Assembly (NCBI GenBank): GCA_003255065.1
Contig: QAOA01002357.1
Location: 77,346 to 141,345, forward strand
Source: Cercis canadensis
Lineage: Eukaryota; Streptophyta; Magnoliopsida; Fabales; Fabaceae
Length of the DNA: 64,000 nucleotides
Direction of reading: 5' to 3'
Shown here: piece after piece, positions 44,401 through 55,432 of the stretch
How the letters are laid out: each line of letters begins with the position of its first letter
Position numbering within the stretch: position 1 is the first letter of the stretch
The notes under the pieces: generated by a model
The model's database searches: none
The model's input: the letters and a program-made list of their open reading frames with translations, nothing else
Told to the model about the DNA's origin: nothing
Translations under genes and position numbers: made by a program

Positions 44401-47216
44401 TTACTTGGAAAAGATTTTTTTTTCACATACTATTTAGACTCACACTGTATTACATAGCTACAGTTGACACATTTTAAGTTTTTTTGGATCAACTGAAACA
44501 TTTTCTCATAAAGTTTAGATATACTTCAAGAAAATTTAATTTGTTTCAACCAGTATAAATCTAAAGAGTTTCTAAAATGTATTTCTTTCACATAATATCA
44601 TTAGATCGAGGTAGAATAATAGCTAAACCAATCCAACATTACTCCAAAGAAAAAGAAAAAATAATACATGATTGTTATTGAAATTATTATAAGATGATGA
44701 TGACTGGTGGCTTATCTATAAACAAAAGAGAAATATCTGATATTTCACTCTAAATAAAATTTGTTGGTTGAAGATTTCTTCGAGTCCTTTAGTTTGGTTT
44801 TATGAGAAAAAAGTGTTGTTGTGTGACATGAAAAATGCTATTAAACATACCCCTACTTGATGTGATATTATGTGGAAAAGATTTTTTTTTTTTCACATAA
44901 TATTTAGACTCACACTGTATTACTTAGGTGCAGTTGACACATTGCAAGTCTTATATGTCCACTTAAACATTTTCTCTTAAAGTTTAGATGTACTCGAATA
45001 AAAATTAAATTGTTTCAACCAGTATAAATTTAAAGAGTTTATAAAATATTTTTTTTCACATTATATCAATAGCTCGAGGTAGAACAATAGCGAAACCATT
45101 CCAACAATACTCTAAAGAAAAAGAGAAAGCAATACATGACTGTTCTTGAATTTTTTTTTTTTTAAGATGATGATGACTGTTGGCTTATCTAAAAATAGAA
45201 GAGAAATGTCTGATATGTCACCCTCTAATTAAAATTTGTTAGTTGAAGATTTAATTGTGTCATTCAGTTTGATTTTATGAGAAAAAATAGTTGTTGCGTA
45301 AAATGACAACTGCTATTTAATTTACCCCCACTTGATGTGATATTTTGTTGAAAAGTTTTGATTTCACATACTATTTAGACTCACACTGTATTACATAGGT
45401 ACAGTTGACACATTTTCAATTTTTATGGATCCAATTAAATATTTTCTCTTAAATATTAGATGTACTCCAATAAAATTTAAATTGTTTCAACCAGTATTAA
45501 TCTAAGGAGTTAATAAAATGTATTTCTTTCACGTAATATCACTAAATTGAGGTACAATAATAGCGAAACCAATCCAACAATACTCCAGAGCAAAAGTGAA
45601 AGCAATACATGATTATTGTTGAAATTATTATAAGATGATGATAATGACTGGTGCCTTATGTAAAAACGAAAGAGAAATATTTGATACGTCACTTTCTAGA
45701 TGAAATTTGTTAGTTGAAGATTTAATTGTGTCATTTAGTTTGATTTGATAAGAGCAAATATGGTAAACGTAACATGACAGATGCTATTTAATTTGCCCCC
45801 ACTTGATGTGATGTTACTTGGAAAAAATTATTTTTCACATACTATTTAGATTCAAGGTAAAGTTAACATATTTTAAGTTTTTATGGATCTACTTCAACAT
45901 TTTCTCTTATAATTTAGATGTACTCCAATGAAATTTAAATTGTTTCAACTAATATAAATCTAAAGAGTTCATAAAATGTATTTCTTTCACATAATATCAT
46001 TAGATGCAGGTAGAATAATAGCTAAACCAATCCAACATTACTCCAAAGAAAAAGAGAAAGCAATACAAGATTGTTGTGCAAATTATTATAAGATGATGAT
46101 GACTGGTGGCTTATCTAAAAACAGAAGAGAAATGTCTGATATGTCGCCCTCTAAATAAATTTTGTTAGATGAAGATTTAATTGTCTCCTTTAGTTTGATT
46201 TTATGAGAAAAAAATGTTGCTGTGAGATATGACAAATGTTATTTAATTTACCCCCACTTGTTGTGATGTTATGTGGAAAAGATTTTTTTTTCACATACTA
46301 TTAAGACTCACACTGTATTACATAGGTACAGTTTACATATTTTAAGTTTTTATGGATCCATTTAATCATGTTTCCTTAAAGTTTACATTTACTCAAATAA
46401 AATTTAATTTGTTTCAAGCAGTATAAATCTAAAGAGTTTCTAAAATGTATTTCTTTCACATAATATCATTAGATCGAGGTAGAATAATAGCTAAACCAAT
46501 CCAACATTACTCCAAAGAAAAAGAAAAAATAATACATGATTGTTATTGAAATTATTATAAGATGATGATGACAGGTGGCTTATCTAAAAACAAAAGAGAA
46601 ATATCTGATATGTAACTCTAAATAAAATTTGTTAGTTGAAGATATATTCGAGTCCTTTTGTTTGATTTTATGAGAAAAAAATGTTGTTGTGTGACATGAA
46701 AAATGCTATTAAACATACCCCTACTTGATGTGATATTATGTGGAAAAGATTTTTTTTTTCACATACTATTTAGACTCACTGTATTACTTAGGTGCAGTTG
46801 ACACATTGCAAGTTTTATAGATACACTTAAACATTTTCTCTTAAAGTTTAGATGTACTCGAATAAAAATTAAATTGTTTCAACCAGTATAAATTTAAAGA
46901 GTTTATAAAATATTTTTTTTTCACATTATATCAATTGCTCGAGGTAGAATAATAGCGAAACCAATCCAACATTACTCCAAAGAAAAAGAGAAAGCAATAC
47001 ATGATTGTTATTGAAATTATTATAACATGATGATGACTGGTGGCTTATCTCAAAACATAAGAGAAATATTTGATATGTCACTCTCTAAATAAAATTTGTT
47101 AGTTGAAGATTTAATTGTGGCCTTCAGTTTTATTTTATGGGACAAAAATGTTGTTGTATGACATGATAAATGCTATTTAATTTTCTCCCACTTGATGTGA
47201 TATTATGTGAAAAAGT
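41408..47216. repeat. satellite-like tandem array, about 13 units of roughly 465 bp
   Basis: The anchor GGTAGAATAATAG (or a one-base variant) lies at 41551, 42022, 42490, 42764, 43222, 43680, 44142, 44610, 45078, 45551, 46009, 46478 and 46943. Spacings are 458-473 bases, except one short unit of 274. Units differ by substitutions and small indels. Shared variants show block structure: a T-run variant at about 42565 and 45150; ACTCATGGTAAAGTTGAC-type units at about 43520 and 45855; AAACATACCCCTACTTG units at about 44845 and 46710. A short frame (RIIAKPIQHYSKEKEKAI) recurs in units but has stops in most. Confidence 0.93.
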
Positions 47217-48137
47217 CTTTATTTATAACTACTAATATTGTTTTACAAAAGATTAAAACAAACAAAAACAAATAAAATAACCATTTTCTATTTTCCATTG
47301 TGCTAAGTGGTAACTAAGATGGCTCTTGGAACAATTACTGCAATGTTCTTCGAGCGGGCGGGGGGTGGGGGGGGATATCCAAAAGAAAAGCATAGAGGAG
47401 CAATCTGCTGGAAATGTTACAGTTTGCTTCTTACCAAAGAAATAGTTTCTGAGTTTAAATTCTTTGTTTTAAATGAGGTGACAACATTTTTATATTTCAA
47501 GGAAGAAGGTGGAGGACAAGATACAAATAAGATGATGATAAAAAAAAGAAATTTACAAACAAGATACAAAGAAGAAAACGTTAAAAGTAGAAAAAAAAAA
47601 AAAACTCATATTGGGGGTTTGCCCTCGTAAAGGCGATTCGAAAATCCAGAACGAAAGAAACCGAAGAAATTATTCTTGGCAGATAGAGTTGCTTAATGTT
47701 CTCTTTGTAGGGTCATCTTTTGGCAGAAACCAAAGAATATCATTTTAGTTTTGCTCAGATCTGTAGCAGAACCATTGGAGCCTTTAGGGATTAGATGCCA
47801 AACGGCAACGTTTAGCAACTTTCACTCAATCGTGTTGTCAAATTTTTTTTTTTCAATTTTCTTATTGAGAAGGAACAAGAAAAAATAAGATATTATTTTT
47901 TAAACTAGAAAATGTCATATGAATATGTTTCAATTTAAAAGTATTTTGGAATTTTTTTAAGTTAAATTTAATGGGTTATTATTTTTATGGGAAAAATAAA
48001 AGATTCTTAATAATATTATAGAATGTTCCCTAGAATATTAAAGGTCAGCCAAACATAATTTTGTACCAAACACAGAGCTGGCATTTTTTTTTTTTTGAAA
48101 GATTGGAAATGGTTGTTAAGGTATCACAAATGTAATA
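47213..48137 (+). repeat. block B of the diverged segmental duplication (partner 37926-39029)
   Basis: It matches block A in order, with clear divergence (for example GTGCTAAGTGGTAACTAAGA against GTGCTAAGTGCTAACTGAGA). It starts exactly at the end of the satellite array. Its last 34 bases before the N (TTGGAAATGGTTGTTAAGG onward) also occur at 51270-51303. Confidence 0.85.
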
Positions 48138-48431
48138 NTTGAAGGCATACTATATCTCTATAGAAATAAGAGAAGCATTACATTGACTATAGATTATCAT
48201 ATATATTCGAAGCATCAAAGAAACCTCCTTTCAAGATCTGTTTTGCTTATGCCGTATTAACCTTTTATGTCGCTATCAGTAACTTTTGAGTACGTCACTT
48301 TTCCTATTATAAATGTCAAGTGTACACCCTTCAAGTTTTTCTTGAACAGAACTTAAATTATCAAATTACAACTTGCATGTTTAATATAAAGGCAATAATT
48401 AGGGTGGAGAAAGTCCTCAATGAGACAAACT

Positions 48432-49572
48432 TGTAAGCCCCACAAGTCTCTGGACCTATTTTGACCTATTTTGATGATAACAATAATGTCTTGTTATTTC
48501 TTATGTGTTGTTTGTTTTGTTGCTAATAATCTATGTTATGTTTATAAGTTGTTATTTATAATAGATTTGAAGTGAAGTCCTGGAGAACTTATTCTTAAGA
48601 ACCAGTTCTTGCTTGTGTAATGAGTTTCAAGTTTTGCTGTTGTGGAGAAAGCTTGTCGATGACTCTTCAGCCAAATTCAGTCTTTTACAATCCAACTAAA
48701 AGTTATGCTAGTGAGTTTGGAAAGTTCTCTTTGGGCTGACTGATGTGTAGTTTCCTCTTCTCAAGGAACACTTCACCTAGTTTCTCTTACACAAGGACAA
48801 GTTTCTTTTCACAAAAGGACAAAAGGCCATGATGCATGATGGGCCTTGTGTCAGCTAGAGGAAAACTTTATCCTAGCCTTTTGTGAAGACTTCATGTGCA
48901 CAAGAAAGAAGATAAAAGCAAGAAGACTTTCAAGGCTTCAGTTTTATGCATGAAGTGTAGAAAGAAGAAAACATTTTAGAGAGAGAGAAGGAAGCCATTG
49001 TTGAGAGCTTTGCTCTTACTCTTCTTCTCAGTCATTTCTTCATGCTTCAAGTTTTTCATTGTACCATATCTACTCTATAAGAGAGTTTCCTCTTTGGGGC
49101 TAAAACAAAACACTTGGGTTTTTTTACTTGGATTTCAATGGGAGAAATCCATGAGGGTGATCTCTAGTAAGTTAGAGGAGAGAGTTCATGATGAGCTTGA
49201 GAAACAAAAACCATGGTTGTTAAGCTTGGAGAAGCTTGGAAAATTAAACTTGTTGTAAAGCTTGGAAAAATAAACTTGAAGTATAGATGAACCCCATTGA
49301 CCTGGGAGAAGTGGATGTAGGCATGTTAAGTCGAACTACTATAAAATCTCTGGCTGATCTTCTTTCTCTTCATCTGTGATACTCTAGATTTAATTTGAGT
49401 TTTTGCTTTGTATTGTTCAATAAATTATTTCTGCATTCAAATCTGGTATTTGTGAAAGAACTAGTTTGTAAGAACCAGTTCTTAAACAAATTTGTGATTT
49501 GAATCTGTTTTTACAAACGATTTTTAACAATTCCTATTCACCCATCTCTAGGAATAGAATCTGCAACTCTCA
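48432..49572 (+). repeat. solo LTR of the Copia-B family, copy 2 (in the identical block)
   Basis: It is the same as 39323-40463, including flanking AAACT. A true second insertion at the same site in the same target is very unlikely, so this copy is either a recent segmental duplicate or an assembly artefact. Confidence 0.9.
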
Positions 49573-51129
49573 AAACTTGCATTAAACGTGTATTGTCGGA
49601 GTCCTAAATGTAAATCAGTTTTAGAATTATTAAAGAGAAGAGAATTATGATTTTTCATATGATCATAGAGTATTATAAAAGGCTTATGTATCTTGATAAG
49701 GTTTGTATATATACAGTTCACACTATAGTTCAACTTGTAAAGTTATTATATGATAACGACTGCTGACTTAACTATGGTCCTTCTTAATAACATTTGTAGT
49801 TTTAAGAGAACTTGACTTTATTTTTCAAAGACTTGAACTTGACGAACAAAAAAAGGCATCAGTCCATTTCTTTTTGATTACTAGACAACCTGAGAGTGGA
49901 GACATATTATCAATAGGCGTTGCGGAATCTCACAATATTAAAATAGTTTGGTGTAAAATAAAGTTTGAGTTTTTAACCAAAAAAATAAAATTTGATTGAA
50001 CACAATTAAATTTAATTATCACTATTTGTACAATATTAGCAATTGTAATGTGTAAGGTGTCAAGAACCGATTCAACCTAAAATGTTGAGCTGTTAGGTGA
50101 AGGCATGTGAAAGCCTTTTGGGCTTGAAGTATAAACAAAACACAGATTCACTTGTATCATGTGCTAAAATTTTAATTTAACTGGTAAAGTGAGGGTGGAA
50201 GGATTTGATCTGTAGACCATTTAGTCAAAGATGCTCTAATATCATGTCAAGAAACAATTCAACCTAACAGCTTAAGCTTTTAGGTGAAGGTCCAAAAACA
50301 ATTTTATATCTAACGTTAAGAAGAGCTCTAGTTTAGTGGAGCTTGTTCTTAGTTTATAAAATTAGTCTCTTTAGCCCTTCCCTAGTTTGAATACCTTCAA
50401 TTATAAATGCAGTAAATATTTACCTTCAAATAAAGAAAAAAAATAAAAAGAAATTATGATGTGTAAAGTAAAAAACTCAATCTTTAAGCGCGGTGAAGGA
50501 CTTGTGACTCGTGACCTTTTCAGTGGGGGAAAACAATGTTGATCGAGGGGAAGCTTTTTAATATGCGGTTGACCCTTTTGGGTTAATTGATCCTATTCAA
50601 AAAAACTAGGTGAAAGCTTACGAATTGTTCTATCTTACATAATACCAAATGCAATTGGAAAAGCGATAGTTTCATACTTTCAGAAATGTGCACGAAAATA
50701 ACAGTTAAGTAATTAAATTAAGGTTTTATTTGGTCCAACAAGTATGGTCAACATACAAGTATAAAGGCCAATGCGGGTTGGTTACTTCAACTCTCTTCTT
50801 ATATGTAATCCCATTGGAATCACATAATAAAATTACTGTTTCTCGATCTCCGTCACATACACCCAGATTTTGATTAACCCCTAACACTATTTTTGGGATT
50901 CTATGGTTTATCCTTTTAGGTAATGGATTCCTCATATGGTGCCAGGTAATCCTAAACCATCTTTGGAATATACTGTTAGACTGAGATTAAAGTTTAGAAA
51001 TTCCTTTATTATTAACTGTTTACACCTGTGTTAATGACTTATGGATGTACCAACACTTTACTTGAATAAAATGTACACGCTTCTAGTTTGTGTTAAGCAG
51101 ACATTTTTCTAATAACAGTTTGTTCAATA

Positions 51130-51340
51130 TAAAGTCAAATATGAGATAATTAGGTCGGATAAAGTCATCAATGGAGAGAAACTTGCTGGAGCCTTTATCA
51201 GTCTTAAGATTATAGAAACAATTGTGAGTTGTCTGTCATATGATCAGAGGTCACGCTAATTAATCAATCTGTTGGAAATGGTTGTTAAGGTATCACAAAT
51301 GTAATATAATATTAACAATTATTTAGATTACTGTTCTGTT
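51130..51340 (+). repeat. dispersed DUF247-locus module, copy upstream of locus 2
   Basis: ATAAAGTCATCAATGGAGAG, AAACTTGCTGGAGCC and TCAGTCTTAAGATTATAGA follow in the module's order. Next come AATTAATCAATCTGTTGG and GTATCACAAATGTAATATAA, a part also found after copy 1 (near 15505-15525). Confidence 0.7.
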
Positions 51341-51916
51341 TGATAAAGCCGTTTTCAATATAAACTAATTACAATTTGCAAGGCATTCATATGGGCTAGA
51401 AATTATGAAAATGATTTATTGAATTAATTACAATGTGAAAATCATTTCAAATCAAAACTTTCATGAACAAGTGGTTCCCCCATTCGTCTAATTAGATTAA
51501 ATTAGTGGTAAATGGTAAGTCAATGCTTGTCCACTTTCCAAATATAAAGACTTTCATTTTAGGCCGTGTATAAAACGGCGAAAAAACTTCATGAAGGACT
51601 ATCAGATGTGACCTTGTGAGGAGTTTTCACAATATATTCATAAAAAAAAAGACTATGGTATTGACTTTCTTTGAACCAGAGAACTAGTATTAATTTTAAA
51701 TGCCATTAAGCAGGAGGACTACTGGGAGCACAAATAGACAGATCTTGAGCATTTCGTATGTCCAAAACGTCGTTACAGAGAGAGCAGAGCAGAGAGCTGC
51801 TCTTCAACCATTAGGGTTTTCTCGGTTTTGCTTTGAACCCTACGCCATCCAAAGGTTCCAGGTTCCTTCTTTCTTTTTCTACGTCTGTAGCTGTGCATTT
51901 TTTCTTTTTTAGAATC

Positions 51917-52072
51917 ATGGCCATTCAAAGGTTCCAGGTTCCTTTCTCCCCCTTTCTCTCCCTGACTACCAGTTTTGTTTCCTCGATAGTTTTGATGCCG
52001 CTCAATTTTCTTAGACCAATACTATCTGATTGGCCAATAGGTAGAAGCTATAGTAAAGATTCTATAAAATGA
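51917..52072 (+). other. orphan first-exon-like ORF
   Basis: ATG at 51917 opens MAIQRFQVPFSPFLSLTTSF, 51 residues to a stop. A leader-like CT-rich and AGGGTTTT-containing stretch precedes it, and part of that leader duplicates the start of the ORF. It could be the first exon of a lost gene; no family was recognised. Confidence 0.25.
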
Positions 52073-52282
52073 TAATACTCGGTCTATCCCTTGTTATTGC
52101 TTCCAAAGTCAACAGCTTTTTACTGGCTAAGTTTTTAAACCGTCATAATTTTATGATTTTAAGTAATATTCATTGATAGGCTTGTTATCTAAATTCAATA
52201 TTTAAATATTTATTTTTAAGTTAGTTTTCCTTTTTAAATTTTATCTGTGGAACACTTTAAATATGGACATAACGATGTTATA

Positions 52283-52313
<31 letters not shown>

Positions 52314-52649
52314 GTATATTGTTTATATAGCATGTATATTGTCCCGGCCGTCCACAATTCTAATGTAATGTACATTTTCTTGAACACTCAGTTTCTTTCC
52401 TGTTTAACAAGTCAATCAGTTGTATAGATAAAACTTATATTTTTTATTCGGAGCAATGAATGGAAAAGGAACATTTATAAGATAGAGAACTAGATTATAG
52501 AAATAAAGTTTGTTTAAGATCTGGATAAAACATAGATCAAAGAAACAATGAATTCTGAGAAACCTGAATCACAAGGTTATATATCTTGTTTCAAGACGAA
52601 GAATGAAGTGGACTTTGGTATTGTTTTACAGGCTGCTTGATTTAAGAAA

Positions 52650-53113
52650 ATGGTGAAACAGAACATTGGTTCATTTGAAAACAAAAGTAATCCCGAAGTT
52701 TTGGGCCAATCTGTGACAGTGATTATAGAAAGCGTGAAGCTTCCGGAAGAGTGTAGATTGAATGAACAATGTATCTACAGAGTACCTCCGAAAATTCGAG
52801 AAATAAACCAAGCAGCCTATACGCCTCGTATAGTTTCGATTGGACCCTTTCACCATGGAGACCACGAGAGGTTGGAACCAATGCAAGAGCTTAAACTTGG
52901 TTACCTCAGGAGCTTTATTGAAAGGACTGGGCTAAGATTGGAGCATTGTTTTAGCAAATTGCAAGAGTGGGAAACAAGCATTCGACTTTCTTATGGAGAG
53001 AGCATTGAACAGAAAATTGAACAAAGCAGTGATGAATTTGTGAAGATGATTTTAATTGATGCTTGCTTCATAATTGAGCATTTCATTAGACATTACAACT
53101 TGGATGACGAGGA
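52650..53113 (+). CDS. DUF247 protein, N-terminal part, open into an assembly gap
   Basis: The ATG at 52650 opens MVKQNIGSFENKSNPEVLG, then NEQCIYRVPPKIREINQAAY, TPRIVSIGPFHHGDHERLEP, LGYLRSFIERTGLRLEHCF and FVKMILIDACFIIEHFIRHY, the conserved N-terminal third of DUF247 proteins (usual length 420-500 residues). The frame is open for 154 codons and enters an N gap at 53114. After the gap a second N-terminus begins, so the C-terminal two thirds of this copy are missing or lost in assembly. It may be an intact gene whose end was collapsed. The family carries a C-terminal membrane helix and has no settled biochemical role. Confidence 0.75.
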
Positions 53114-53436
53114 NNNNNNNNNNNNNNNNNNNNNNNNNNNNNNNNNNNNNNNNNNNNNNNNNNNNNNNNNNNNNNNNNNNNNNNNNNNNNNNNNNNNNNN
53201 NNNNNNNNNNNNNNNNNNNNNNNNNNNNNNNNNNNNNNNNNNNNNNNNNNNNNNNNNNNNNNNNNNNNNNNNNNNNNNNNNNNNNNNNNNNNNNNNNNNN
53301 NNNNNNNNNNNNNNNNNNNNNNNNNNNNNNNNNNNNNNNNNNNNNNNNNNNNNNNNNNNNNNNNNNNNNNNNNNNNNNNNNNNNNNNNNNNNNNNNNNNN
53401 NNNNNNNNNNNNNNNNNNNNNNNNNNNNNNNNNNNN
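53114..53436. other. assembly gap, 323 Ns
   Basis: An unknown stretch lies between two near-identical DUF247 N-termini. The true distance may be much larger, because one copy lacks about two thirds of its gene. Confidence 0.98.
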
Positions 53437-54707
53437 GTTCATTTGAAAACAAAAGTAATCCCGAAGTTTTGGGCCAATCTGTGACAGTGATTATAGAAAG
53501 CGTGAAGCTTCCGGAAGAGAGTAGATTGAATGAACAATGTATCTACAGAGTACCTCCGAAAATTCGAGAAATAAACCAATCAACCTATACACCTCGTGTA
53601 GTTTCAATTGTACCCTTTCACCATGGAGGCCACGAGAGGTTGGAACCAATGCAACAGCTTAAACTAGGTTACCTCAGGAGCTTTATTGAAAGGACTGGGC
53701 TAAGATTGGAGCATTGTTTTAGCAAATTGCAAGAGTGGGAAACAAGCATTCGACTTTCTTATGGAGAGAGCATTGAACGGAAAATTGAACAAAGCTGTGA
53801 TGAATTTGTGAAGATGATTTTAATTTATGCTTGCTTCATAATTGAGCATTTCATTAGACATTACAACTTGGATGACAAGGATTGGGGACAAAGGGATCCT
53901 TTGTTCTTAAAACCATGGCTCACAGATGATGTGACCCATGACTTGATCTTACTTGAAAATCAGCTTCCATTCTTTGTTCTCAAACGCATTTTCGAACTTG
54001 CAATTGCCAATGCTGTGACTGCTGATTACCCCTTATTTCTTGAGCTCACTTTCAACTACTTCAAGTTCTTCAACCAGCAAAATCTACGACCAGATGGTGT
54101 GAGTGTGCAACATTTCACTGATCTGGTGAGGACATTTCACTTACCACCAGGTGGAAGACTACCAGAGAGATCAAAAGCAGGAACCATAATGGATCATCTA
54201 TATAGTGCAAGTGAGCTAGTGATTGGAGTTCGAGGTTAGTAAAAATACCATGTGCTTACTTGATTTACAATATCATAAGGGCGTTTGGACTATGCCATGC
54301 CTTGATATATCTGATATGACTGAGTTTCTGATGAGAAATATAGCTGCTTTTGAGCAACGTCATTATCCGTCTTCAACCTACATTACTGATTACTCATTAT
54401 CCTTATCAATGTTGAGAAAGATGTGGACATACTAGTTCCCCAGGAAATTATCACTACCTTATTGGGTGACAACAAAGAAGTAGTTAAAAGGGTTAACCGT
54501 AAAAATCTCACCCAAGTAAATTTAAGCTCTTATTACCTCGATCTCAATGGTAAGTTGAATGCATACTATGAGAATCCTGTCCATAAGTACAAGGCAAACT
54601 TGATACATGAGTACTTCAGCAGTCCTTGGAAAATTGCTGCAATTTTACTACTTCTACTTACCCTTATCCAAACCATTTGTTCTATCCTTTCACTATTACA
54701 GGCTTAG
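53437..54707 (+). pseudogene. second DUF247 copy, near complete but with frame breaks
   Basis: From GSFENKSNPEVLG it repeats the N-terminal third of the previous copy with about 14 differences in 447 bases (roughly 97% identical). It goes on with DPLFLKPWLTDDVTHDLILL, LPFFVLKRIFELA, VSVQHFTDLVRTFHLPPG to ASELVIGVRG and a stop at 54238. The reading resumes in another frame (LDLQYHKGVWTMPCLDISDM, HYPSSTYITDYS), breaks again near 54410, and ends with KYKANLIHEYFSSPWKIAAI and a C-terminal membrane helix at 54705. The breaks at about 54215 and 54410 may be real lesions or draft errors. Confidence 0.85.
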
Positions 54708-55296
54708 ACGGCTCGCAGTTTCAATTTTGAATTCATATGTAATGTTGATGTACTCGTAAAAGCATAAAATACTATTGTGCATTATTATTATGAAATAAAA
54801 TTATGTAATTTTTGTGCTCCAATCTTTCAATGTTATGTAGCCTCTGTTCAAGATTTGACCTCTTCTCCACATCACCTGTTTTAATCTTCTTTCTCCAACT
54901 CTTCTTTCTCTTTCCCCGAATTTTCTTTAATGGTTGACGTGGGATTACAGAGCTGGTATGCGGACTCCTAAGTACATAAGAATTTTTAGTGATGTAGAGG
55001 GTTAAATGTGGAATGAGCATGTGCTGGGTCAAGCATATTGAAGCCTTTTTTATTTTCTGAGATAGAACATTTACATTTCAAATTCATATGTTTGTAGTAT
55101 TTACACCAATTTTGAGAAGGAGGATATAATATGACAAACGGAGGCCATGGATCTATTACTGGTGGTAAGTATTTTTTGAATGATCCTGATCTTTTTTTTT
55201 TTTTTTCGTTGGTGAACAACTGTTATCTTTAAGAAAAATTAATCTGTATGCTTTTCTTGTATCATATTATCAATCATCAAAAGTAGTTCTCAAGGA
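54708..55296. other. downstream flank of DUF247 locus 2
   Basis: No gene. 54775-54835 (ATTATGAAATAAA, then CAATCTTTCAATGTTATG) resembles the complement of 32170-32115, and 55010-55090 resembles 37675-37770. Both are flanks of the first DUF247 gene in the ancestral order. Confidence 0.6.
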
Positions 55297-55432
55297 ACAG
55301 CTCAACGATTTAGTACTTGGTATTTCATCAAAGATATTATATGTTCAAATTTTATTGGGACTATGTAGGATTCTAGGAGGAAAGTAGGCTACTCTATTGT
55401 ATATCCTCCTATCAAAAAAAAAAAAAAAANAA
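55297..55432 (+). mobile_element. tRNA-derived SINE remnant
   Basis: CAACGATTTAGTACTTGGTA resembles an A box region and TATGTTCAAATTTTA a degenerate B box. They are followed by about 55 bases and a poly-A run of 14 or more at 55415-55430 that contains one N. The form is that of a short plant SINE. Confidence 0.45.

Larger units (their letters stand above)
49931..52649. other. upstream flank of the second DUF247 locus
   Basis: It holds a dispersed repeat (50090-50300, similar to 34680-34930), the DUF247-locus module at 51130-51340, and a TA microsatellite (52279-52315). A gene-leader-like stretch lies at 51740-52072, with CAAAACGTCGTT, ATTAGGGTTTTC and a 25-base direct repeat (CCATCCAAAGGTTCCAGG at 51845, CCATTCAAAGGTTCCAGG at 51920). 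No intact gene was recognised. Confidence 0.55.

Noticed and set aside
45976..46158. 60-residue ORF as a real gene, perhaps related to invertase/pectinesterase inhibitors
   Set aside because: It is one unit of a satellite whose other units have stops in the same frame. The resemblance (AIQDCCANY) is too short.
7384..52315. CRISPR-like or phage-like arrays
   Set aside because: All tandem repeats are microsatellites, LTR repeats or a plant-type satellite. There are no spacer structures and no cas genes.
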